Of a stretch of 64,000 nt of DNA, positions 39,625-46,744 are shown piece by piece. The notes beneath the pieces are model-generated. The model was not told the origin of the DNA, did no database searches, and saw nothing but the letters and a program-made list of their open reading frames with translations. Position 1 is the first letter of the stretch, and the number at the start of each line of letters is the position of its first letter. The stretch is taken from assembly GCA_002919305.1 (NCBI GenBank), contig PKFB01000023.1, positions 1-64,000 on the forward strand. Direction: 5' to 3'. This DNA is from Actinomycetales bacterium. GTDB taxonomy: Bacteria; Actinomycetota; Actinomycetes; Mycobacteriales; Micromonosporaceae. A program made the translations under genes and the position numbers.

Positions 39625-41484
39625 TCACCGCCAGTCATACTCCGACGACGTACGGCCACCGGCAAGGATTGGATATCCAGGGCCCCGGTCAAAGAATGGG
39701 TGCGGCCCGGCGGCATCCCGCTCCCGGCGACGTTGTTCCCGCAGTGCGTCGGACGCCGTTACGTCCACCTGGTACTCGCCCGCTTCGTTTTGGACGATCA
39801 CCACGCCGTAGTCATCACGGGCTCCCGCCACCGACACCTTGCCCCAGCGCACATCGCGCAATACCTCGTTGTAGGGACGGTCTAGAGGATCTCCCCAACC
39901 GCCGCCTCCGGTCGTGCGAATCCGGATAATTTCGCCGGCGCGTACCGGTTCAGCGTCGACCAGCGCACCGACCTCACGCTCGGCCGGTCCACCCGGATCG
40001 ATGGTGACCCGGAAGGGTCGTCCGGCCATACCACCGTTGACGCCCCAGCAGGACAGGATGCTGCGGTCAGCGATGGACATGAAATGGGCGTCCCGCAGCA
40101 TGCGGATGTGCTTGTCGTATCCCAGACCACCCCGGTACCGTCCGGGGCCGCCGGAGTCCACCGCCAAGCCCAGCCGCTCCACACGGAACGGCCAGCGGGC
40201 CTCGGCGAACTCCACCGGGATGTTGCGGGAGTCAGGCACCACGTGGATGGTGTCCTCCCCGTCGGCGTAGTAGCGGCCTCCTGAGCCGCCACCCAGGACC
40301 TCCCGCATCAGGTACGAATTACCGTCCTCATCGGTGCCGTAGACACCGGTGTAACGGATGGTCTCCTGGTCGGCTGGCATCCGACCGTCGACGGCCTTGG
40401 CGAGCACCCCGGCGAGCACCCCCAGCAGCCGCAGGATCACGAAGGTGCGGGCGTTGGTGGGGGCGGGGAAGATCGGGGTGAGCAGCGTTCCCTTCTCCGG
40501 GAACCGCATCTCGATGAGCGGAACGACTCCCTCGTTGACGTCCAGCTCGGCCATCCGCTCCGGCGTGTCAGCCAGGTTCCGCAGGATCGGCGCCAACCAC
40601 TTCTTCAGGAAGTTACCGTCCGCGTAGTCACCACAGTGGTTGATCGGCCCTTTCGCCTGCGGCGCGGTCCCGGTGAAGTCGATGATCAGCTTGCCGCCGT
40701 CCTCATTGGTCTTGGTGAGCGTGATCCGCTGCGTGTGCAGGCGCGGCTCGTCGACTCCGTCGTGTTCGGCGTAGTCCTCCCACACATAGGTCCCCTCTGG
40801 GATCTTGGAGAGGATCTCCCTGCGGAAGGTGGCCGTGGTGGACTCGATGATCGCGTCGAAGCAGGCTTCTACAGCCTCCCGGCCGTACCGGCTAAACAGC
40901 TCGCTGATCCGGCGGGCCCCCATTAGGCAGGCTGAGCACTCCGCGTCCAGGTCCGCCGCCAGGGAGTCGGGCATCCGCGAGTTACGCGTCATGATCCGCA
41001 ACGCCGCCTCGTTGCGTACCCCGGCGTCCCACAGCTTGATGGGCGGCACCATCAGGCCCTCTTCGTAGACGCTACGAGCGGCGCTGGGCATGGAGCCCGG
41101 GACGGCTCCGCCGATGTCGTCGTGGTGCCCGAACGCCTGCACGAACGCGACGACCTCCCCTTCGTGGAAGACCGGCACGGTGACGCACAGGTCGGGCAGG
41201 TGTCCGATACCTCCCTCGGACAGGTAGACGTCGTTGTGGAAGAACACGTCGCCGGGACGCATGGTTTCGATCGGGAAGTCCCGGACGATCGGGTGTACCA
41301 ACGCGGAGTAGGACCGGCCGGTGAGTTTGCGGAGCTTCACGTCGTGAATACCAGCCCGGTAGTCGTGAGCGTCCCGGATCATCGGTGACCGCGCGGTCCG
41401 CCCGATCGCGGTCTCAACCTCCTTCTCGACGGAGGCGAGCGTCCCGGCCACGATCTCCACCAGGACGGGATCGACAGCCGTCAT
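39625..41484 (-). CDS. hyuB: Hydantoinase B/oxoprolinase family subunit
   Basis: HyuB-type subunit of an ATP-dependent ring-opening hydrolase or carboxylase (N-methylhydantoinase, 5-oxoprolinase, acetophenone/acetone carboxylase relatives). The 619-aa protein shows VEIVAGTLASVEKEVETAI, GDVFFHNDVYLSEGGIGHLPD, FGHHDDIGG and the C-terminal RIRTTGGGGWGDPLDRP, all family blocks. AGGAGA precedes the ATG, which overlaps hyuA by 4 nt. The two are certainly partners. The substrate ring cannot be read from sequence. Confidence 0.9.
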   Translation of the reverse strand: MTAVDPVLVEIVAGTLASVEKEVETAIGRTARSPMIRDAHDYRAGIHDVKLRKLTGRSYSALVHPIVRDFPIETMRPGDVFFHNDVYLSEGGIGHLPDLCVTVPVFHEGEVVAFVQAFGHHDDIGGAVPGSMPSAARSVYEEGLMVPPIKLWDAGVRNEAALRIMTRNSRMPDSLAADLDAECSACLMGARRISELFSRYGREAVEACFDAIIESTTATFRREILSKIPEGTYVWEDYAEHDGVDEPRLHTQRITLTKTNEDGGKLIIDFTGTAPQAKGPINHCGDYADGNFLKKWLAPILRNLADTPERMAELDVNEGVVPLIEMRFPEKGTLLTPIFPAPTNARTFVILRLLGVLAGVLAKAVDGRMPADQETIRYTGVYGTDEDGNSYLMREVLGGGSGGRYYADGEDTIHVVPDSRNIPVEFAEARWPFRVERLGLAVDSGGPGRYRGGLGYDKHIRMLRDAHFMSIADRSILSCWGVNGGMAGRPFRVTIDPGGPAEREVGALVDAEPVRAGEIIRIRTTGGGGWGDPLDRPYNEVLRDVRWGKVSVAGARDDYGVVIVQNEAGEYQVDVTASDALREQRRRERDAAGPHPFFDRGPGYPILAGGRTSSEYDWR

Positions 41485-43571
41485 GGCTTCTCCTCCCGAG
41501 TGACCACGATGTTGCCGTACGCGTCGACCCGCGCCTGGTATCCCGGGTGCAGCGGCACCGTGGAACCGAACTCCTCGATGATCGCGGGTCCGTTGATCAC
41601 GTCTCCGGCCCGTAGGCGGGACCGGTCATAGATAGCGGTCGTGACGAATCCTCCCTGTCCGTCCTTGGCGTGGAAGCAGACTGGACGGGTACCGGTGAGG
41701 GCCCGATCAGGACTGTCGGTGGCTTCCGGTATCCGCGGCAGCTCCGGCCGACGCAGCGGCCCGATGCCGGTGACCCGCAGGTTCACCCACTCCACGGTCT
41801 GGCGGGGGTCGTTGGCGAAGCTGTAGCCGTACAGCTGCTCATGCGCGCGGTGGAAGGCGCGGGCGGTCTCCTCCAGCAGGTCCTGGCTGACCGGCCCGTC
41901 CGGCACCGGAACCCGTACCTCGAAGGCCTGACCGTAGTACCGCAGGTCGGCGCTGCGGACGAACCGCCGCTGCTCGACCGGGAAGCCTTCCCGCTCCAGC
42001 GCCTCGGAGGCGCGGCTGGTGAGGGCGTCGAAGATCTCCTCGACCGTCCGTGGCTCAAGCACGTCGTGCCGCGCCACATGGGTCTGCACGTAGTCGTTCT
42101 TCACGTCTACGGTGAGCAGCCCGAAGGCCGACAGGTTCCCGGGATCGCGGGGGATGAGCACCGCGGCCAGGTCCAGGATGTCCACCAGGCGGCAGGCCAG
42201 CAGGGAGCCGGAGCCGCCGAAGGTGACCATGGTGAAGTCCCGGATGTCCAGGCCCCGGGCGACCGTGACCTGTCGCAGGGCGTTGGCCTGGTTCCAGGCC
42301 GAGATCTCCAGGATGCCCAGGGCGCAGGCGATCGGATCCAGGTTCAGCTTGTGCGCCAGCTGAGCCACCCCTTCGGCGGCGGCCTCCCGGTCCAGGGGGA
42401 TCTCCCCGCCCAGCAGGTGTGGCGGGATCCGCCCCAGGGTCAGGTGCGCGTCGGTGATGGTCGGCTCCGTACCGCCCTTGCCGTAGCAGATCGGCCCCGG
42501 GTCCGCGCCCGCTGAGCGCGGCCCCACCTTCAAGGTGCCTTCGGGGGAGATCCAGGCGATCGAGCCACCCCCGGCCCCTACCGTGACGATGTCGATCATC
42601 GGGATCCGGACCGGGTACGTCCCGATGGAGCCCTCCGTGGTCAGTGCGGGTTCACCGTTCATCACCACCGACACGTCGGTGGAGGTCCCCCCGCCGTCGA
42701 GGGTGAGGATCTTGTCGAACCCCGCAGTGGTGGCCACGAGTGCCGCACCCAGGGCACCGGCGGCCGGTCCTGACAGCACGGTGGTGATCGGCTGCCGCAC
42801 TACCTCGTCGGCGGAGGCCACCCCACCGTTGGACTTCATGATTGAGAAGGGGGTCCCGGTCTGGGTGAAGGTGTGCAGCCGCTTGGCGATGTTCGCCACG
42901 TACGCCGCCATCCGCGGCTTGACCGCCGCATCCACCAACGTGGTCATGCTGCGCTCGTACTCGCGGTACTCGCGGAGCACCTCGCAGGACAGGGACACCA
43001 CCGCGTTGGGGTGTTCCTCGGCGAGAATCTCGCGCATCCGCCGCTCATGCGCGTCGTTGGCGTAGGAGTGCAGGAAGCACACGCCGATGGTGTTGATGCC
43101 CCGGTCGGCGAACCACCGCGCCACCTCCCGGGCCTGCTCCTCGTTGAAGGGGCGGACCTCCCGGCCTCGGGCGTCCAGTCGTCCCCCCACGGTCCGGACC
43201 CGATCCGGGGGGACGATTCGGGGCGGTTTGACCCAGAAATAGCTGTTGCCGTACCCGTCAGGGACCGACTGTCGAGCGATCTCCAGGATGAACTCAAAGC
43301 CTTCAGTGGTGATGAAGCCCAGCTGCTCGATCTTGCCCTCCAGCAGCTGGTTGGTCGCGACCGTGGTGCCGTGGTGGACGGCCGTGACATCCGTTCCCGA
43401 CGCCCCGAGCTGATCGAGGATACGACGGATGCCGGTCAGGAACCCCTCCGCCGGATCGGCCGGCGTCGAGGGCGTCTTGGTGGTGACCAGCTCCCCCGTG
43501 TCCTCGTCGAAGGCCACGACATCGGTGAAGGTGCCACCGGTGTCGATACCGATACGGATCCGCCGAACCAT
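41481..43571 (-). CDS. hyuA: Hydantoinase A/oxoprolinase family subunit
   Basis: ATP-binding partner of HyuB, 696 aa. It opens RIRIGIDTGGTFTDVVAFDE, the phosphate-binding loop of the actin-like ATPase fold. HHGTTVATNQLLEGK, LTLDGGGTSTDVSVV and VGAGGGSIAWIS are the remaining nucleotide-site motifs, and a C-terminal domain follows from about residue 520. Start placed at ATG 43569-43571 with GGAG 5 nt upstream. A longer frame reaches 43748 but lacks family similarity. The 640-bp upstream gap contains a 17-bp iteron array. Confidence 0.91.
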   Translation of the reverse strand: MVRRIRIGIDTGGTFTDVVAFDEDTGELVTTKTPSTPADPAEGFLTGIRRILDQLGASGTDVTAVHHGTTVATNQLLEGKIEQLGFITTEGFEFILEIARQSVPDGYGNSYFWVKPPRIVPPDRVRTVGGRLDARGREVRPFNEEQAREVARWFADRGINTIGVCFLHSYANDAHERRMREILAEEHPNAVVSLSCEVLREYREYERSMTTLVDAAVKPRMAAYVANIAKRLHTFTQTGTPFSIMKSNGGVASADEVVRQPITTVLSGPAAGALGAALVATTAGFDKILTLDGGGTSTDVSVVMNGEPALTTEGSIGTYPVRIPMIDIVTVGAGGGSIAWISPEGTLKVGPRSAGADPGPICYGKGGTEPTITDAHLTLGRIPPHLLGGEIPLDREAAAEGVAQLAHKLNLDPIACALGILEISAWNQANALRQVTVARGLDIRDFTMVTFGGSGSLLACRLVDILDLAAVLIPRDPGNLSAFGLLTVDVKNDYVQTHVARHDVLEPRTVEEIFDALTSRASEALEREGFPVEQRRFVRSADLRYYGQAFEVRVPVPDGPVSQDLLEETARAFHRAHEQLYGYSFANDPRQTVEWVNLRVTGIGPLRRPELPRIPEATDSPDRALTGTRPVCFHAKDGQGGFVTTAIYDRSRLRAGDVINGPAIIEEFGSTVPLHPGYQARVDAYGNIVVTREEKP

Positions 43572-44210
43572 CCGTACTCCTTGTCGTCTGTGTCGGCTGA
43601 TGACCAAGTGATGGGCAATGGCCCTATATGCCTTCGGTACCGCCCCACGCGTCCACCATGGGTGAGACAGAGGATGATTCAATGCGGCGAGCCGTAAACC
43701 TTCGCCGGCAAGATCTGCCAATCGCAACGCGCGTGTGTTGGTACGCACTGACCCTTGGTTTGCGCAAGGTACGCCGGTTGTTTCGCTCGCCCCATCTCAG
43801 ACCGTGACGACTTCGTCGAAGATTCACCCCGGGAGACGATAGAGGAACCGCTTTTTCGTCACAGCCCCGCCACCCCTGAATCGGGAGGGGATTGTCGGGA
43901 AGCCGAATCCGCGATCTATCGATCGACTTATCACTATCTGTAATTCATTACCATCCGTAATTTCTTACACTCCGTAATTGACTACCTTCAGTAATCGAAT
44001 CTAATCAATGTTTTCCCTTTGGCCCGAATTCATTGCCGCGAGCCTTCGACTCTAAGAAATAGTCTTTTCCGGACAGTGACAGGCGTTCGAATACGGTGGG
44101 TCACTGCTTCCTCTTCACGATCCGTCACCGCCGTATGTTCACCGTCGCCGAACCGCGATAACTGACGCACCCGTTCCGATAGGCCTATATGGGATGCGGC
44201 GTGCTGACGC
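43572..44210. other. A+T-rich divergent intergenic region with iterons
   Basis: About 640 bp between hyuA (minus) and the GNAT gene (plus). No gene is supported. The right half (about 43,900-44,060) is strikingly A+T-rich against the G+C-rich background and contains four phased 17-bp units. It should contain promoters for both flanking genes. Confidence 0.7.
43937..44004. repeat. Four-copy 17-bp iteron array
   Basis: Units start at 43937, 43954, 43971 and 43988, exactly 17 bp apart. They read TCTGTAATTCATTACCA, TCCGTAATTTCTTACAC, TCCGTAATTGACTACCT and TCAGTAATCGAATCTAA. The invariant core is TCNGTAAT. The first unit contains the perfect palindrome GTAAT-TC-ATTAC, the second GTAA-N4-TTAC. Later copies decay. 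The form is that of a multi-site operator for a cooperative DNA-binding protein. Confidence 0.85.
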
Positions 44211-45092
44211 ATGTCCGACCATGACGCCATGGCTTGGACCCTCACTCACGATCTGACGAATTTTCTGGCGACGGCTGGCGACTTTCTCCACTCCCGCCCG
44301 GTGGAGCACACCGTGTTGCTGAGCAGCACCGAAACGCTCCGGATCCGCGGCCCCCATGTCTTTGGGGACGCTCAACCCCTGTTCGGCTGGTGGTGTGAGG
44401 GGGACGGGGCAGTGACGGGCGTGTTCATGCATACCCCGCCGTTCCCGCTGTATCTGTCCCCGATGCCGACGACAGCCGTCCCCGCCGTCATCGAGGCCCT
44501 GGACAGGCACGGCCACTCCTTCAGCGAGGCCATCGCCGATCAGCACACCATCGACCGCTTCACCGCGGCGTGGCGGGACAAAACCGGCGCCACCTACCGG
44601 GTCACCAAGCACCTCCGGCTGCACCGCCTAGACACCCTCACCCCACCAACCCCCGCCCCGCCGGGACGCGCCCGTCTCGCCGATGAGGCCGACCAGGCGT
44701 TGCTGGTGGAGTGGTATGACGCGTTCTGCCGCGAGACCGGCGAACCATCCGCCTCGGCCAACCTCGTCAGCGACCGGCTCAGTTTCGGTGGGCTGATGCT
44801 GTGGGAGGTCGATGGTGTGCCCGTCTCGATGGCTGGCCGCAATCGGTCCATCGCGGGCGTCATCCGCATCGCCCCGGTCTACACGCCACCGCAGCTGCGT
44901 GGACGGGGGTACGCGGGAGGCGTCACCGCCGCGCTCAGCCAGGCGGCGCTGGACAGCGGCGCCGAGGTGATCCTGTTCACCGACGTGGCTAATCCCACCA
45001 GCAACGCGCTCTACCAACGGCTGGGGTACCGGCCCTTGGGAGATGTGATTACCGTGTCGCTGGGCTCAGGAGCACAGACGGATTCGGATTGA
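44211..45092 (+). CDS. GNAT family N-acetyltransferase
   Basis: A 293-aa protein with an N-terminal GNAT-like half (residues about 1-130, degenerate) and a C-terminal GNAT domain. The C-terminal acetyl-CoA loop is TPPQLRGRGYAGGVTAALS (RGRGYAG as the Q/RxxGxG/A motif), followed by ILFTDVANPTSNALYQRLGYRPLGD. The acceptor substrate is unknown. Start at ATG 44211 or ATG 44229; neither has a strong Shine-Dalgarno sequence. It is the only plus-strand gene inside the hyu-cox part of the island and is convergent with the amidase gene, so it may not belong to the pathway. Confidence 0.87.
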   Translation: MSDHDAMAWTLTHDLTNFLATAGDFLHSRPVEHTVLLSSTETLRIRGPHVFGDAQPLFGWWCEGDGAVTGVFMHTPPFPLYLSPMPTTAVPAVIEALDRHGHSFSEAIADQHTIDRFTAAWRDKTGATYRVTKHLRLHRLDTLTPPTPAPPGRARLADEADQALLVEWYDAFCRETGEPSASANLVSDRLSFGGLMLWEVDGVPVSMAGRNRSIAGVIRIAPVYTPPQLRGRGYAGGVTAALSQAALDSGAEVILFTDVANPTSNALYQRLGYRPLGDVITVSLGSGAQTDSD

Positions 45093-45095
45093 TCC

Positions 45096-45132
45096 GCCGG
45101 TCCGCCACCAGCGGTACCGGTGGCGGACCGGC
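45096..45132. terminator. Bidirectional terminator between GNAT and amidase genes
   Basis: GCCGGTCCGCCACC (45096-45109, allowing the first base) pairs with GGTGGCGGACCGGC (45119-45132) around a 9-nt loop, a 14-bp perfect stem. It sits in the 49-bp gap between the convergent genes and can serve both. Confidence 0.8.
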
Positions 45133-45141
45133 CGGTAGTGA

Positions 45142-46038
45142 TCAGCGGGGGAATGGACTGCTCGCCGGGGACTGCAGCAGGTCCTGATGGCGGCGGAGAA
45201 ACTCCAGGTTGCGGTCGGCCAGGTGATCGAAGCCCTGACGGACGCTGGAGCCCGGGGTGAGGCTGGACAGCGCGCGCTGCGGATCCAACCGCGCCGTCAC
45301 CCAGCATTCATGGGTGGCGGCCCGGGCGACCACTTCGGCGATCGGGGTGACGATCAGCGAGTTACCGAAGTACAGGGTCCCGCCCGGATCGGTCCCGGTG
45401 GCGTTGGCGGCGACCACGAACACGTGGTTGTCGTACGCGCGGGCCCGCGTCGTCAACTCCCAGATGTCCGCGGAGCGCAGCAACGCCGACGGCCGGCAGA
45501 TCACCTCGGCGCCCATCAGAGCCTCGGCGCGGGCCAACTCGGGAAAGTCCCCGTCGAAACAGATGATCATTCCGATCCGACCGAGGTCGGTATCGACCAC
45601 GACCGGGTCGACGCCGGGGGTGACCCAACCTCCCTGATCCCGTCGCTCCCCGCAGAAGGGGTGGGTCTTGCGGTAGACCCCGCCGATCTCCCCCGAGGGC
45701 AGGAACAGCACGGCCGCGTTGTAGACCACCCCCCGCTCAGGGCCCCGCTCATAGGTCCCGTAGACGATGTGGACCCCGAGCCGACGCGCGCACTCGGCCA
45801 ACGGATCGGTCAAGGGGCCCGGGATGTCGGCGACCAGGTCCCACAACTGCTCGGCGGACAACCCGGTAATGAAGCCGGTGGAGGCGGTCTCGGGAAGGAC
45901 GACGAGCTCAGCCCCAGTGGCCGTGACGCATCGCTCCACCCATTCCACACACCGGTCCAGGTTGGTTTTGATGCTCTCGGCCGTTAAAGGACCGGGAACC
46001 GGCGCGACCTGCAGGGCCGCTGCGGTGAAGGCACGCAT
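45142..46038 (-). CDS. Carbon-nitrogen hydrolase (nitrilase superfamily amidase)
   Basis: A 298-aa cytosolic amidase-type enzyme. The Glu-Lys-Cys triad is visible: Glu50 in VVLPETAS, Lys124 in VYRKTHPF and Cys160 in MIICFDGDFPE. The last motif is typical of amidase/omega-amidase branches rather than true nitrilases. It is 37 bp downstream of the coxG-like gene in the Mo-hydroxylase operon, implying that it processes a metabolite made by that enzyme. In the proposed pathway it would deamidate malonamate to malonate; N-carbamoyl substrates are an alternative. No measured substrate is implied. Confidence 0.9.
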   Translation of the reverse strand: MRAFTAAALQVAPVPGPLTAESIKTNLDRCVEWVERCVTATGAELVVLPETASTGFITGLSAEQLWDLVADIPGPLTDPLAECARRLGVHIVYGTYERGPERGVVYNAAVLFLPSGEIGGVYRKTHPFCGERRDQGGWVTPGVDPVVVDTDLGRIGMIICFDGDFPELARAEALMGAEVICRPSALLRSADIWELTTRARAYDNHVFVVAANATGTDPGGTLYFGNSLIVTPIAEVVARAATHECWVTARLDPQRALSSLTPGSSVRQGFDHLADRNLEFLRRHQDLLQSPASSPFPR

Positions 46039-46075
46039 GGAAACAGTCTCTCTCCCGTCCCAGGGATCCGCCGAC

Positions 46076-46744
46076 TCAGTGACTGATGCCCCAGCCGATC
46101 AGGACCCCGAGCAGCGCTACGGCTGCGCCGAACGCCGCACCGAGGATGAAATCGGAGCGCCCCGAGGAGGCCGCCGTCGGGGCCGGTGCGGTAAACACCC
46201 GACCCGACACCGCGGTGGCCGCGGTGGTCGCGGCTGGAGCCGCCTCGGTGGCCGGGGCGCCCTCGGCGGTGGTGGGAGCCGGCGCGGGTTCCGCCAGCGC
46301 CTCCGGCGACATCAAGATCGCGTCGACGGCCTGGAAGAACTCTCCGGCGAGCTTTTTACTGACCGCGCCGATGACACGCTGCCCCACCCCGGCGAGCATG
46401 CCCCCGACGACCGCGTCCGCGTCGTACTCCAACCGGGTGGTGCCGTCCGCCTCCGGGCTCAGGGTGACCTTCACATCGGCCTGGACGGTCCCTGGCCCGC
46501 CGGCACCCGATCCCCGCAGCACGCAGGAGCGAGGGCGGTCCACGTCGGTCAACGCCACCTCACCGCTGTAGGTCCCCCGGACCGCTCCCACTCCCACGGT
46601 GACGGTCGCCCGGTACAGCTCCTCACTGACCTGCTCCAGGCGCTGACAGCCGGGGAGCGTCCGGACCAGTACCCGCGGATCTGTCAGGGCGTCGAATACC
46701 TGTTCTGGTGGCGCATGCAGGACCGCACTCCCGGTCACCTTCAT
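46076..46744 (-). CDS. CoxG-like SRPBCC protein with C-terminal membrane anchor
   Basis: A 222-aa protein. Residues about 1-145 form an SRPBCC (START-like) domain of the CoxG type: MKVTGSAVLHAPPEQVFDALTDP, LPGCQRLEQV and AVVGGMLAGVGQRVIGAV. An Ala/Pro/Thr-rich linker and a single C-terminal hydrophobic segment (about 203-220) follow. In CO dehydrogenase systems CoxG recruits the enzyme to the membrane. It overlaps the Mo subunit gene by 4 nt, so the same role is likely here. Confidence 0.88.
   Translation of the reverse strand: MKVTGSAVLHAPPEQVFDALTDPRVLVRTLPGCQRLEQVSEELYRATVTVGVGAVRGTYSGEVALTDVDRPRSCVLRGSGAGGPGTVQADVKVTLSPEADGTTRLEYDADAVVGGMLAGVGQRVIGAVSKKLAGEFFQAVDAILMSPEALAEPAPAPTTAEGAPATEAAPAATTAATAVSGRVFTAPAPTAASSGRSDFILGAAFGAAVALLGVLIGWGISH

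Noticed and set aside
43937..44004. CRISPR array
   Set aside because: Units are 17 bp, abutting and diverging, with no unique spacers and no cas genes.
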